Shown here piece after piece: positions 1 to 9,875 of a stretch of DNA of 56,986 nt. Positions within the stretch are counted from its first letter, which is position 1; each line of letters begins with the position of its first letter. The notes under the pieces are model-generated. The model made no database searches, was not told the DNA's origin, and saw nothing but the letters and a program-made list of their open reading frames with translations. The translations under genes were made by a program, and so were the position numbers. Source of the DNA: Fomitopsis serialis (lineage: Eukaryota > Basidiomycota > Agaricomycetes > Polyporales > Fomitopsidaceae); contig NW_025955213.1 in assembly GCF_022376445.1 (NCBI RefSeq), forward strand, positions 1-56,986, read 5' to 3'.

Positions 1-154
1 GCGCATGCAAAGCGCGTGCCATGACCGCGAGGGTGTCTCAGTCTCTGCCTATGCGTCAACACAGTGACCAAACACCCGAGCCGCGTCCCTGGTCTTGTCA
101 TTGCTGGACCCTGCTTACATGACGTCGACTTACCATGTACTTGTATTCGTGCAG

Positions 155-1414
155 ATGATGACCGACCACATGCTGGTTGCAAGTTACGACCCTGAGCATG
201 GCTGGTCTGACCCGGAGATCAAGCCGTACGGTCCTCTCTGCCTCGACCCCGCGAGTTCTTGCTTCCAATACAGCACGAACGTTTTCGAGGGGATGAAGGT
301 AGGAGTCTCGCGTGCTGTATGTATAGTTCATGCACTGAAGGTGTCATCCAGGCATACGTCGGACCGGACGGCGAAGTGAGGTTGTTCAGGCCAGATCTCA
401 ACATGGCTCGCATGCGTCGATCCGCAGATCGCGTCGCCCTTCCCGTATGTCGCGCAGTTCGCATTTCAAATCACGTCGCAACTAACGCGAGCCCCAGCCC
501 TTTGATACGGACGCTCTGCTCACCCTGATCCAGCGTTTGGTGGAGTTGGAATCGCGCTGGATACCGAGCATTCAAGGCTACAGTCTGTACCTCCGACCCA
601 CCATCATTGGTACTCGACCCAGTAAGTCTCTGGAATAAAGCCTTTTGTTCGCCATCTCACCTTTGGTTGCAGATCTTGGTGTCACCGCGTCCGACCACGC
701 TCTTCTCTACGTTATCTGCTCTCCCGCAGGCCCCTACTTCCAGGCCGGCACTGCCCGCCAGATCTCCCTGCTCGCGAACGGCGATGTCGTCCGCTCATGG
801 CCAGGCGGAACGGGTGGCTACAAGCTCGCGCTGAACTACGCGCCCACGCTCAAGCCCCAGCAGCTCGCAGAGGCACAGGGCTACAACCAGGTGCTCTGGC
901 TGCTTGACGGCAAGGTCACCGAGGCGGGCGCGATGAACTTCTTTGCCGTAGTCAAGCAGCACGAGAACAGTGAGTATTCCGTTGCTCATAGTTCTTTCCG
1001 ACTAGAGTTGACCTTTGATGTAGATTGGGACGTCATCACACCCCTCTGGACGGGACGATCCTCCCCGGCGTCACGCGTGACTCATGCATCGCTCTCTCTG
1101 CTGCACACCCCTCACGCACCATCCTCCCTCACCTCCCCGAGACCCTGCGTCTGCACGCGCACGAACGCACGCTCGCCATGTCTGACCTCAAGCAGTGGCA
1201 CGAGGAGGGCAGGCTGTTGGAGGCATTCACGGTCGGCACCGCCGTCGTCGTCACGGGCGTCGGGCGGATAGGCCATGAGGGTAAGGACATCGTCCTCCCC
1301 GAGCACGCGAGCGGCCGTGGGCCTGTCGCGAGGGCGCTGTACGAACGGATTGTGGCTATCCAGGAGGGCAAGTTCGAGTGGGAGGACTGGTCCGTCGTGT
1401 GCAAGTCTGCATGA
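155..1414 (+). CDS. branched-chain amino acid aminotransferase (frame-broken, 5' end unresolved)
   Basis: PLP-dependent class IV aminotransferase that interconverts Leu/Ile/Val and their 2-oxo acids. Exons I can place: 155-298, 352-444, 498-621, 673-969, 1024-1414, all with GT..AG introns of about 50 nt. Recognisable family sequence: EIKPYGPLCLDPASSCF near the N-terminus, FEGMK|AYVGPDGEV across intron 1, GGTGGYKLALNYAP carrying the PLP lysine, TEAGAMNFF, and PLDGTILPGVTRDS. At 1038-1049 the frame breaks: the motif ITPPLDG needs one more C than the four present at 1041-1044, otherwise the protein runs out of frame and stops at 1271. The 155 ATG gives MMTDHMLV. Homologues normally have 30-80 more residues including a mitochondrial presequence, so an upstream exon probably lies in 1-154 or outside. 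The family call is secure; the start is not, and whether the break is real or a sequence error is open. Confidence 0.9.
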
Positions 1415-1967
1415 GCGGACGGATGCCCGGATATGAAAAAAGGTCGCTTGCATAAGCGAATGGAATCGTTTTGAGTCTCTTGTATTTAGCGTAGTTTAGA
1501 CTGCTTCAAAACTGGTTCAGCTTAGGCTCGATCAAAGTATAGCTATCAACTGGCTATCATTGTCAAGTACCACGTACATACCCGGACCGAATTAGGAAGC
1601 TTAAGTCGTGTTACTGACTCGTGTACTTAACTTTGACGCTCTAGCGCGCGCTGGCCTGCGCTGACACGACGACGACAACGGCTCACTGGCAAGTCTACTC
1701 TGGCGCATGTATTAGTATCACTATCATCGACACCGACAGCATTACAGACGGTACTGTAGCGGAATGTTTGACTTGGTCTCTCGAAACTCACTGCTACAAG
1801 TAGTGCCATTAGATCACTGCAAACAAAATTTACATCGGAGTCTCACTCAACAGGAATCGAAGACCCTGGTTGAGTGAGTAGGCTCGTGTCACTGAATGCG
1901 TCTGAGCTGGTTAAAGTGGCAGTGGCTCGACCTAATCGCATCGCAAAGGTTCTTCAACGTCACGACG
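1415..1967. other. intergenic region between BCAT and PUS3
   Basis: It holds the presumed 3' UTR of the aminotransferase and the promoter of the next gene. I see no coding sequence, repeat or RNA gene. Confidence 0.6.
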
Positions 1968-3515
1968 ATGGCTCACTCTGCCGCGGCCTTCGAGGGATGG
2001 TCACGAGAAGATCTCATCTCCCGCATCGTTGAATTAGAGCAAATCAAGACTATCAAGCCGAGAGAACCGTTGTACAATGAGAAGAGCAATGACAAGACGT
2101 TCGACCCATCCGCTTACCCGCGACGCAAGATCGCCCTCAAGTTTACCTATCATGGCGCGCACTATTCGGGGCTTGAGCACCAGGGGCTTCCGACCCGCCT
2201 GCCCACCGTAGAGGGAGTGCTGTTCGATGCCTTGGTGCGTTGTCACCTCGTTGATCCTGCTGGCGGATTCCAGGGTTGTGGGTGGGATAGGTGTGGGAGG
2301 ACAGACAAGGGAGTCAGTGCCGCCGCACAGGTCGTCAGTCTCTGGGTGAGGAGCGCACTCGGCGAGGTGAGGCGGCCTGATAAGACTTCACAAGATGCGA
2401 CATCCATGCTACCAGAGGTTCCTCTGTCGTCGCCCGTCGACAGCTCTGCCAACGAAGACGGTCCGGGGCTGGAGGGAGATCTGGGGGCGATGGGCAACTG
2501 GGATGAGCCTCCGACCAACGCCGCACTCGAACAGTCGTCGGAAACCACGTCAGAGCTCCCATACGTTTTTCGAATCAACAGGGCCCTTCCGCCTACCATC
2601 CGCATACTCGCGTGGTCGCCTGTTTCAGATGACTTCTCCGCCCGCTTCAGCTGTCGGTGGCGACACTACAAGTACTTTTTCTCTACACGCGAACTCGACA
2701 TCTCGGCCATGCAAGACGCGGCATCACGGTTGGTCGGAGAGCACGACTTCCGCAATCTCTGCAAGATCGACGCACCGAAGCAGCTGGTCTCATTCACCCG
2801 GCGCATCCTCTCAGCGAACGTCAACCCCGTTGAGGGCAACGCAGATCTTCACGTCCTCGATCTCGTCGGCAGCGCATTCCTCTACAACCAAGTCCGACAT
2901 ATCATGGCGGTACTCTTCCTTGTGGGCACCAGGCTCGAGCACCCGTCCATCGTTGACGCGCTCCTGAACACCGATCCGAGCACTCCCCAGCCTCCCTCAC
3001 GAGAAGGCGAGCCACCGCCACCCATCGTCCCCGGAAAGCCGCACTACGAGATGGCGGATCCGCTGCCGCTCGTGCTCTGGGACACGGGCTACGACGAGAG
3101 TGCGTTGTCCTGGCGCGGCGAATACGAGGCTGCGACGGAGGTCGACTCACAAAAATACCTCGCGAACAACGTTTGCAACAACCTCCAGTCGCTGCTCGAC
3201 CGCTCGGAGATCCATACTGCGCTTGACGCGCATTTCCTACGCGCTGCGGCTAAGCATCACAGTCCGCCTCCGCATTACTTCCCGATCGGCGGCAAGGGTT
3301 CGGAGCCCATCCGGAAAGACAGCATGCTAGCTGTGCCGCTAGGGGGAGGGACGTACAAGCGTGCTGCTGGTTATACGCCTCTCTTGGAGCGGGGGAGGAA
3401 TGCCACTGCTGAGGAAATTAACACACGGTGGAGGGTGGGCAAGGGTGCCAGGAAGATGGAGCGCAAGTTCGCGGTAGTGGCATTGCAGGGGACAGAACGA
3501 TTACCACATACGTGA
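1968..3515 (+). CDS. PUS3: tRNA pseudouridine(38/39) synthase, PUS3/DEG1 type
   Basis: TruA-family enzyme that isomerises uridines 38 and 39 in the tRNA anticodon arm. One intron-free frame of 515 codons from ATG 1968; the frame is open further upstream to ATG 1896, but MAHSAAAFEGW.REDLISRIVELE resembles the usual N-terminal helix of fungal DEG1, so I prefer 1968. Key region: KFTYHGAHYSGLEHQG (the DEG1-type start of the catalytic domain), then GWDRCGRTDKGVSA with the catalytic Asp in RTDKGVS. Further conserved pieces are DDFSARFSCRWRHYKYFF, EHDFRNLCKID and GSAFLYNQVRHIMAVL. An acidic, Ser/Pro-rich insert between about residues 150 and 195 is typical of fungal versions. No introns, unlike most neighbours. 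The family is secure; PUS3 rather than PUS1 follows from the RNLCKID and GLEHQG context. Confidence 0.93.
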   Translation: MAHSAAAFEGWSREDLISRIVELEQIKTIKPREPLYNEKSNDKTFDPSAYPRRKIALKFTYHGAHYSGLEHQGLPTRLPTVEGVLFDALVRCHLVDPAGGFQGCGWDRCGRTDKGVSAAAQVVSLWVRSALGEVRRPDKTSQDATSMLPEVPLSSPVDSSANEDGPGLEGDLGAMGNWDEPPTNAALEQSSETTSELPYVFRINRALPPTIRILAWSPVSDDFSARFSCRWRHYKYFFSTRELDISAMQDAASRLVGEHDFRNLCKIDAPKQLVSFTRRILSANVNPVEGNADLHVLDLVGSAFLYNQVRHIMAVLFLVGTRLEHPSIVDALLNTDPSTPQPPSREGEPPPPIVPGKPHYEMADPLPLVLWDTGYDESALSWRGEYEAATEVDSQKYLANNVCNNLQSLLDRSEIHTALDAHFLRAAAKHHSPPPHYFPIGGKGSEPIRKDSMLAVPLGGGTYKRAAGYTPLLERGRNATAEEINTRWRVGKGARKMERKFAVVALQGTERLPHT

Positions 3516-4396
3516 ACGCGCTCACCTGGCGCAACAACAGCTTGCAATGAGCACAGCCAGCGGATTTTCTTGGGTAGCGTGGTGGGTAGCCACTCTTATG
3601 TTGCTTCGACGCAAATCAGGCAAGTCCTTCGCGACGAGCACTTCTATCGGACTTTCACTTCCAAGTTTAACGTTAACCCACAGTGGTTGATACGTCGACA
3701 CAATGCCTTGTTTGGCTTGGTCGACAGCCTAGCTTGTACTGGTAATCGCCACGTACGAATGTCCACAGCCGGGCCCTGAGTACGCTATCACCGTGACTTC
3801 CGACGGATAAGCAATTGGTAACTTGCCAGTGAATGCTGGCACTGCGGAGCCCAGGCAATTTGTACCCGCTGTACGAGAATGAGGTCCTGACCTTGCATGA
3901 GCATCTTGTGACCATGGTTTACGTCTGCGGCGGCTCAGGAGGTTCTCAATCGAGGCAATGGCCTGCTGTACGTGTCTTCTGTGCCTTTATCTGAGCAGCA
4001 TGCCCTGAATGGACGTCGTCGCAGCTGTCTCTCATTGGCAAGAAACGTACGGTGTTCCAGGTATCTTGACCAGAGATATGTGTAGTGTCTGCGGATGCAC
4101 ACGGTTGTCGCAGACCGGGAATACACCATATGCAAGTACGACAGGAACGTTCGCGATTCCGGGCAAGCCAAGCGCGCTAAGGACTGATATACTTATTCAT
4201 AGCCAACTCTGATGCCGCGTGTGTTTTCTTCGGTCGTTTCATGAAGCCTCTGCGCTGCCGCTCGCCGACGCACGTTCGTCCATGTGAGTATGTATAATTA
4301 CATCGTTGAGATTAGAGTAAGTCGTGCGAGGGGATCCTGGGTCCTCGTCCAAATTACTCGCCCAACTTGCTCGTGTCACCCCGCGCCAAGAACGAT
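3516..4396. other. intergenic region, no gene seen
   Basis: Short unrelated open frames only, with stops in all frames and no family sequence. It presumably holds the PUS3 terminator and the promoter of the SurE-like gene. Confidence 0.55.
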
Positions 4397-5613
4397 ATGC
4401 ATAGCTTCGCCGCTCTCCGCGCTGCTGTCGTGTTCTCGTGCATATCGGTGTCTCTTGCCAGGAATATCCTGCTCACGAACGACGATGGATGGGCTGTCGC
4501 ACAGATCCGCGCACAGTACCAGGAGTTGGCTCAGGCAGGATACGACGTGCGTCACAAAGTTTATCAATTGTTTGCGCCATTTCACTAACCTTTTGATTGT
4601 GTGTTCATCAGGTCGTCTTGTCAAGTAACGCAGAGAACATGTCAGGCACCGGGTCTACGACCGCCACTCCCACCGTACTCACCGAGCCCTGCGAGTATGA
4701 TACCTGCCCTGTTGGATCTCCAGCAGTGGGGTTCAATGCAAGTTATCGTGAGTCAATTGATATTATCGACTCGGAGGCGAAGTCAAAACCTCACTCCGCT
4801 CATAGCGCGTTTCAACTACGTCAATGCTTACCCGTCCGTATCGTTTTGTCCGACATCCTTACTAGGCCGCTCACATTTCCGTCGATTAGAGTGGATGCAG
4901 CCCGCTATGGCATCCAGACGCTCGCACCTAAGTTCTTTTGGGGCGCCAAGCCTGAGTTCACCGTAAGCGGTCCGAACATTGGCAGTACGTCTTCATGAAT
5001 ATGCGACTATTGAAAGCACTCTTTATGATTCTTTGGTAGATAATCTAGGGACTGTAGTCCTCATCTCTGGTACCGTGTACGTTTTCTCACTGCACGAATC
5101 AGGGTACTCTGCTCATTGGCCTGCTACAGCGGCGCTGCTTGCGAGTCTGCAAAGGAAGGGATCCCTGCTACCGCTTTCTCTGGGGGAACGGGCTCGCAAG
5201 TTTCGTACACCACCCTTGAGAGCGACCCAACGGCGTCCTCGACCGAGTCCTCTTGGATCTACGCGGCGCTCACGGTGCACTACACAGACACGATCCTCGA
5301 CTCCTTCCTCTTCCCGGTTCTTCCGCCCGGTATCATCGTAAACGTGAACTACGCGCCCATCGATGACTGCCCGAGTCCTTCGGACTACAAGTGGGTGTTC
5401 TCGCGGAACCTCGCCGATTCGGGAGCGACGGATATCTGGACCTGCGGGAGCACGACGTTGCCAGCGGAGAGCGACGTGGTGGCTACATCTGGCTGTTACA
5501 ACAGCGTCTCCGTGATCAATGCCACGACGAAGGCCGATGTTAGTGCAGACCTTCAATGGGAAGTTTATACGCGTCTGCTTGGGCTTCCCTTCAGCTGCCT
5601 GCCGAGCAGTTGA
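4397..5613 (+). CDS. secreted SurE-like acid phosphatase/nucleotidase
   Basis: SurE-superfamily phosphatase domain. Exons 4397-4546, 4612-4747, 4806-4833, 4890-4984, 5040-5076 and 5130-5613 join in frame, giving about 310 residues. The first 21 residues (MHSFAALRAAVVFSCISVSLA) are a likely signal peptide. Then NILLTNDDGWAV carries the paired Asp residues that bind the metal in SurE proteins. Other conserved steps are VLSSNAENMSGTGS, SGPNIG.NLGTVVLISGTV and GAACESAKEGIPATAFSG. The exon 4806-4833 is only 28 nt and ends before a GTCCGT donor; this choice restores NAYPVDAARYGIQTLAP. Cys residues in the C-terminal half (DDCPSPSDY, TCGSTT, SGCY, FSCLPSS) suggest disulfides in the secretory pathway. 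Bacterial SurE acts on nucleoside monophosphates; the substrate of these secreted fungal forms is not known to me. The gene looks intact. Confidence 0.9.
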
Positions 5614-5779
5614 ACTCTTCAGGAGCGTGCTGCTATCTTTTGTCATTGATCTACGTCCGTCGTGCTAATCAAAGATACACTTCGGTCCTGTGTGAAGCTG
5701 CGGTTGCTTCGCAAACATCGATGGGTCGTATATGCTGTTTGAGGTAGGTGTGCGCTTATTATATTCAAACTTAAAGCGA
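5614..5779. other. 3' flank of the SurE-like gene
   Basis: Presumed 3' UTR. No coding sequence is seen before the left end of the transposon-like element. Confidence 0.5.
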
Positions 5780-5781
5780 TA

Positions 5782-5807
5782 CTGACGCGGAACCGGTAAT
5801 GCAAACG
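5782..5807 (+). repeat. left terminal inverted repeat
   Basis: 26 bp starting CTGACGCGGAACC; perfect inverted match to 6929-6954. The next base inward (5808) no longer matches. Confidence 0.88.
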
Positions 5808-6928
5808 CGTTTGCATTACTGTCCCGACTGCTCAAACAGAATGATCATGTCAATCTTTTGTTATAGAATCATATTTATACATCTTGAGAGCACACATGAA
5901 TATTTATGGACGTTCCGCGGTAGGGGTAAGTGCTTTCGGCAGTTCTGCAAACGAGAGACCCATTTGCCCGCCAAAGCATCGAGGTGCAGCATTTGGCGCC
6001 CACCCGAGATTAGGAGTCCGCCTGCTTGCCGTTATGCCGAATGCGCGTCTACTGCAGATGCTGAACCAGTAATGCAAACCGGCGCCGGCGGCTGCATCGA
6101 GTGCGAGTGCAAAGTGTGTATTACGGTACAGTGCAACAGCAACTAGAAGAGCATACAACATACTATAAATGTGACTATTAGCTACCGAGTAGACAGTATT
6201 AGTCGGATACTACGGTGTGATATTGGCTGCTAACGAAAGGCCGACACTGGCTTCCAGCTAGGTCCATATCGTTGGGCCCCGCACAGAAAGTGCGCATAGG
6301 AGCGGGGGTCGTCGGACGTTGGTATTTGGCGATCCGGACATTGTGCCGCTCGACTTGGGCCGCCTAGCCAAGGTCGCGGCTGCCTGGCTCAGCCTGGCCG
6401 TCAAATTCCGCTGCGCTCGGTGTGATCCCATATCAAACCCGCTGGACTCCGCCTATGTGCGTTTGAAAGGCGCGGGGCCCAACGATATGGACCTAGCTGT
6501 CAACATGTGAGGGAGGAGCCACCCGCACTGCTTCCCAAGCGGAGATTGTTTCGGCATGGGGAGACGCCGCCGGTCACATTGCACTTCCCAACTCCAGTGC
6601 AATGTGCAGTGCAAACGAGTATCTTCCACTCGTACACACACCTCAGAAAATTTTAGGAAGCATATCTGGAAGGTATTTTATGTGCCTGAAGTCTCAAATT
6701 TGTGTTCCGAAGGAAGGATTGTAGTACCCGGTGCAGCAACTTCTCGTTACACCTGTATTCAGCCACCCGAAAACAGACCTTTGATTTTCTCCCGCGGCGT
6801 ACAACACACCCAGCTACTTCTGCTTCATATATGATATTAAGGTAGTATGTAGCAGTCATATACGAATTTTTGGCCCAGTAAACGGCTCGGTATGAGGGGA
6901 GAAATGCGGCTGTTTGCATTACTGTGCC

Positions 6929-6954
6929 CGTTTGCATTACCGGTTCCGCGTCAG
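6929..6954 (-). repeat. right terminal inverted repeat
   Basis: 26 bp ending GGTTCCGCGTCAG on the + strand, followed by the TA duplication at 6955-6956. An extra inverted GTTTGCATTA copy sits 7 bases further in. Confidence 0.88.
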
Positions 6955-6956
6955 TA

Positions 6957-9875
6957 GATTACATACCGAAAGTATTGCCAGCTTGTCGCCGTCGAAACCA
7001 GAATAAGTAGCTTACCACGCTGACAGCTTGAGGAATGAGTTCGCCAGCTCTGTCCACGTACGTCCGTAATTAATATTGCACTCAACCTCTGGACATGCCG
7101 TTGAATCCAGCAAGTCCAGCAAGACACTCACTCATCTTGCTCCTCCGTAGGGAGTGTCGGGTCTCTAGTGCTCAAACATGGCACGAGGCAGCTGACATCG
7201 ATGCAGTGATTGAGGAAGGCGTATCAGAATGTCTCTCACAAGGCCATACGGCAAGTCAGTACCTCAGAATTGTATCATGATGAGTGACAGCCAAGTACGT
7301 ACCGCGCTGTGCCTCGATTACAGCCCTGCATTGCACGACTAATGCTGGCAGGATCATCGAAGTTGCAATAGAATCATGATGACAAGTACGACATGGTGGG
7401 CTGAAGACGAGGATAGCTCGAAGCAAGATATTGAGCGTACCGGAGCGTAGGCTTTCTCCAAGACAGGTCTGGTCAATAACAAAATGGAACGACGTGTACA
7501 GAAGATGTACGACTTCGACCCGACTGTTGGTGCTGCGCGCGCTCTGTGGGGCTAAGTCAAGACACAAAGCGAAAATGGTGAATAACCCGCAGAATATCAT
7601 TCGTCCACCGTAACGGAACCCTACCTGGTCTCGACGTGCAGCGTGCTTCGAAGACGTCAATGGCGCTCTGCTAGCTAATAGACGATCTATTGTAAGTATA
7701 TGATCCGGTCATAACTTCGAACTTCCAATTAATCGACAAGGCATCGAGACAGAGTCATGTGAAGAGCGATCATGGTATTGGGAATTACTCGATTGAGAGT
7801 ATACGTGTCTGTCAAGTGGTAGCGGTACCCGTTGGTACCCGCAAGAGCGGGTGGACATCTGCAGCGCGATTGTGCCTGCGACGTGGGGGCCGCCCTAGAA
7901 GCGCAGCCCAGGTTCACTGAAGGCATGACCCCGGGATACGGTCTGGAGCAATAACTAGCTGTGCGCTCATCAATGCGGATTTCGGAAGCATAACCATGAG
8001 GTGGAGGACGCCTACATAGGTTCGACACAAACCCCTCACGTGTGAGCGCCGTGTGGAGGGTCTTGGTATGAGACTCGGAGGACGCCAAGGGGGGACGCGG
8101 ATATAACGCGTCTATGTACCCGGGGTGGAGATACCGTTCTGTAGATCAGCGTGCAGGAGAAGGTTCCGTCCAGTCAGCTGTGGGATAGTAGGTTGGTTCG
8201 GGCGTATCGAAAAGGCACGCGCAGGTGATTTGACGAAACTACTTACTAGAGTGGCGCGCGAGTGAGTGAAGGACTAAGGGCTGGATTGATGTCAACGGAA
8301 TGTAGGGCAGTGGTCCTGTCAGGTAGTCCTGAGGTACGCGACGACACTTGCATTGCCAGTATGTTCCACGATACAGAGCAAAATGTATTATCCAGAGTAA
8401 TAATACACAGGCGGCGTCATCTTGAGCATCATGATTGTCGGCCAACAGATTCGGGCATCGGGCGAGGCGGGATTTGCCTTTTCGAGACATCCTGAGAACA
8501 CATCAGGTGACAGGCCCGTATCTTCGCCGCAACGTTGACCTTTGCAGTGCTGCGTAATTCAATGCCTGGACTTACTCAAGAATATCGCTCTGTTCTGCTT
8601 GACCTTGATCTATGCAGCTTCAAGTTCACGGATGCTTGTGTGACGTTGCGGAACATCCCGGGGCCCGCAAACCGCTGCTTTCAATGGAACGTTGTCCTCG
8701 TGGCTCGTCCGCTGCTTACACTGACCTGACAGTGGCTTCGACGAAGGAACACGATCGTCTTGGCGTAGCGCTTCCTGCGTGGCAGCGGCTCCGACAGGCC
8801 CTGCATCATGTCATCGTACCAGCAGATCGTACCCACGGGTCTGGATGCTTTTCCGCGACCGAGACCGGCTTAAGCGCTTGTATGTATACATACAGTATGA
8901 TGTGCGTCTGCATGCAACGGCCTCCGCTCTTTTTCCGCAAGCTCTGCACAGCTGACTCCAGATGCCCGTGAAGCTGGGGTTCTAGTGCTCTTCTTCAGTA
9001 GCGGACCCTTTGGCGGCGAGGAGAGACGTATGACAGTGATCGTATTTTGAAGCGCGGGCGCGCGACGGCCGATGTGCTGTAAGCAGAAGCTCCTGATTAG
9101 ATGGCAAGCCGTTATCTGATAACAAATCCTCTATCAGATATGCCGCAAATAGACGATCGAACCCTTTCCCCGTATGTTGCCGGATATCCTCCAAATGTCC
9201 CTCCCTGTGCCGTTCTCAGTTGGCCGAAGTGTTTTCGGTCCCCTAGTTTTGCAGCCTCGTCCGGACAACGATGTCTGGAATTGCGCCGATACTCGCCTCA
9301 TGGCCTGGCTTTGCTGGTACATGGCCATTCCCCGATCGCGAGCTGATGTCAGTAACTCCATAATTCGGATCGGAGGGGGTGTTATGTTCGGACATTACGA
9401 TCTGGTCTGGCGTGCCACAGGGATATCCGGGGGTCCCGGTTCCAGCTGGCGCTTCCGCCTTTATTTCCGATGAGAGGTGAGGAGACACCTTCTGTTTGCA
9501 GTCGTGGTGTTTCTTATATCTTGCTTAGGATTAGCGGTTATTCGGGAACGACACTGGAGCAGCGTGCCGACTGGTGTCGGGCCCACTGTCCGTGCTATTC
9601 TTAGGACATGATCGGGTTGGGGTGCGGTCATGCCACGCTGAAACGCTCGTTCGCTTTGCGGCCAGCCTGCTTCGGCCTCATCCATCCTTCCGCCATTACA
9701 GCCGCCGCCCTGGACGTCTATCCATTTGTCAAAGAAGATTCAATCGCACCTGGGGCCGAGTGGGTATCTGATAAGATGGATGGGCGCGCCCACTTCGTTT
9801 CCGTGCCCCCATCCCCTCCCTTCTTACTTACTCCCTCTACTCCGCTGAGCAACCATCCCTTCCCTGGTTATTGAC
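6957..9875. other. 2.9-kb gene-free region
   Basis: I see no protein family in any frame, only short open frames with mixed composition. The short motif ATCATGATGA recurs near 7275 and 7375. The last 200 bases presumably hold the promoter of the transporter that starts at 9876. Confidence 0.5.

Larger units (their letters stand above)
5782..6954. mobile_element. non-autonomous DNA transposon with TIRs and TA target duplication
   Basis: The ends 5782-5807 and 6929-6954 are perfect 26-bp inverted repeats, starting CTGACGCGGAAC at the left and reading the same on the opposite strand at the right. They are flanked by TA on both sides (5780-5781 and 6955-6956). TA duplication with short TIRs is the mark of Tc1/mariner-like elements. 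The interior, about 1.17 kb, has no open frame that looks like a transposase, so it is a MITE-like or deleted copy. The motif TAATGCAAAC recurs just inside both ends (palindrome GCAAACGCGTTTGC at 5801-5814; inverted copy at 6912-6924) and again near 6069-6078, as expected of transposase-binding subterminal repeats. Superfamily assignment is inference from the TA duplication only. Confidence 0.82.

Noticed and set aside
7256..7660. 134-codon minus-strand frame
   Set aside because: No recognisable family and an alternative-start frame only; it lies in a gene-free region.
8535..8970. Possible cytochrome P450 remnant (NIPGP motif near 8655)
   Set aside because: Only a five-residue match to the P450 membrane-hinge motif; the rest has no P450 sequence in any frame and no heme-binding region.
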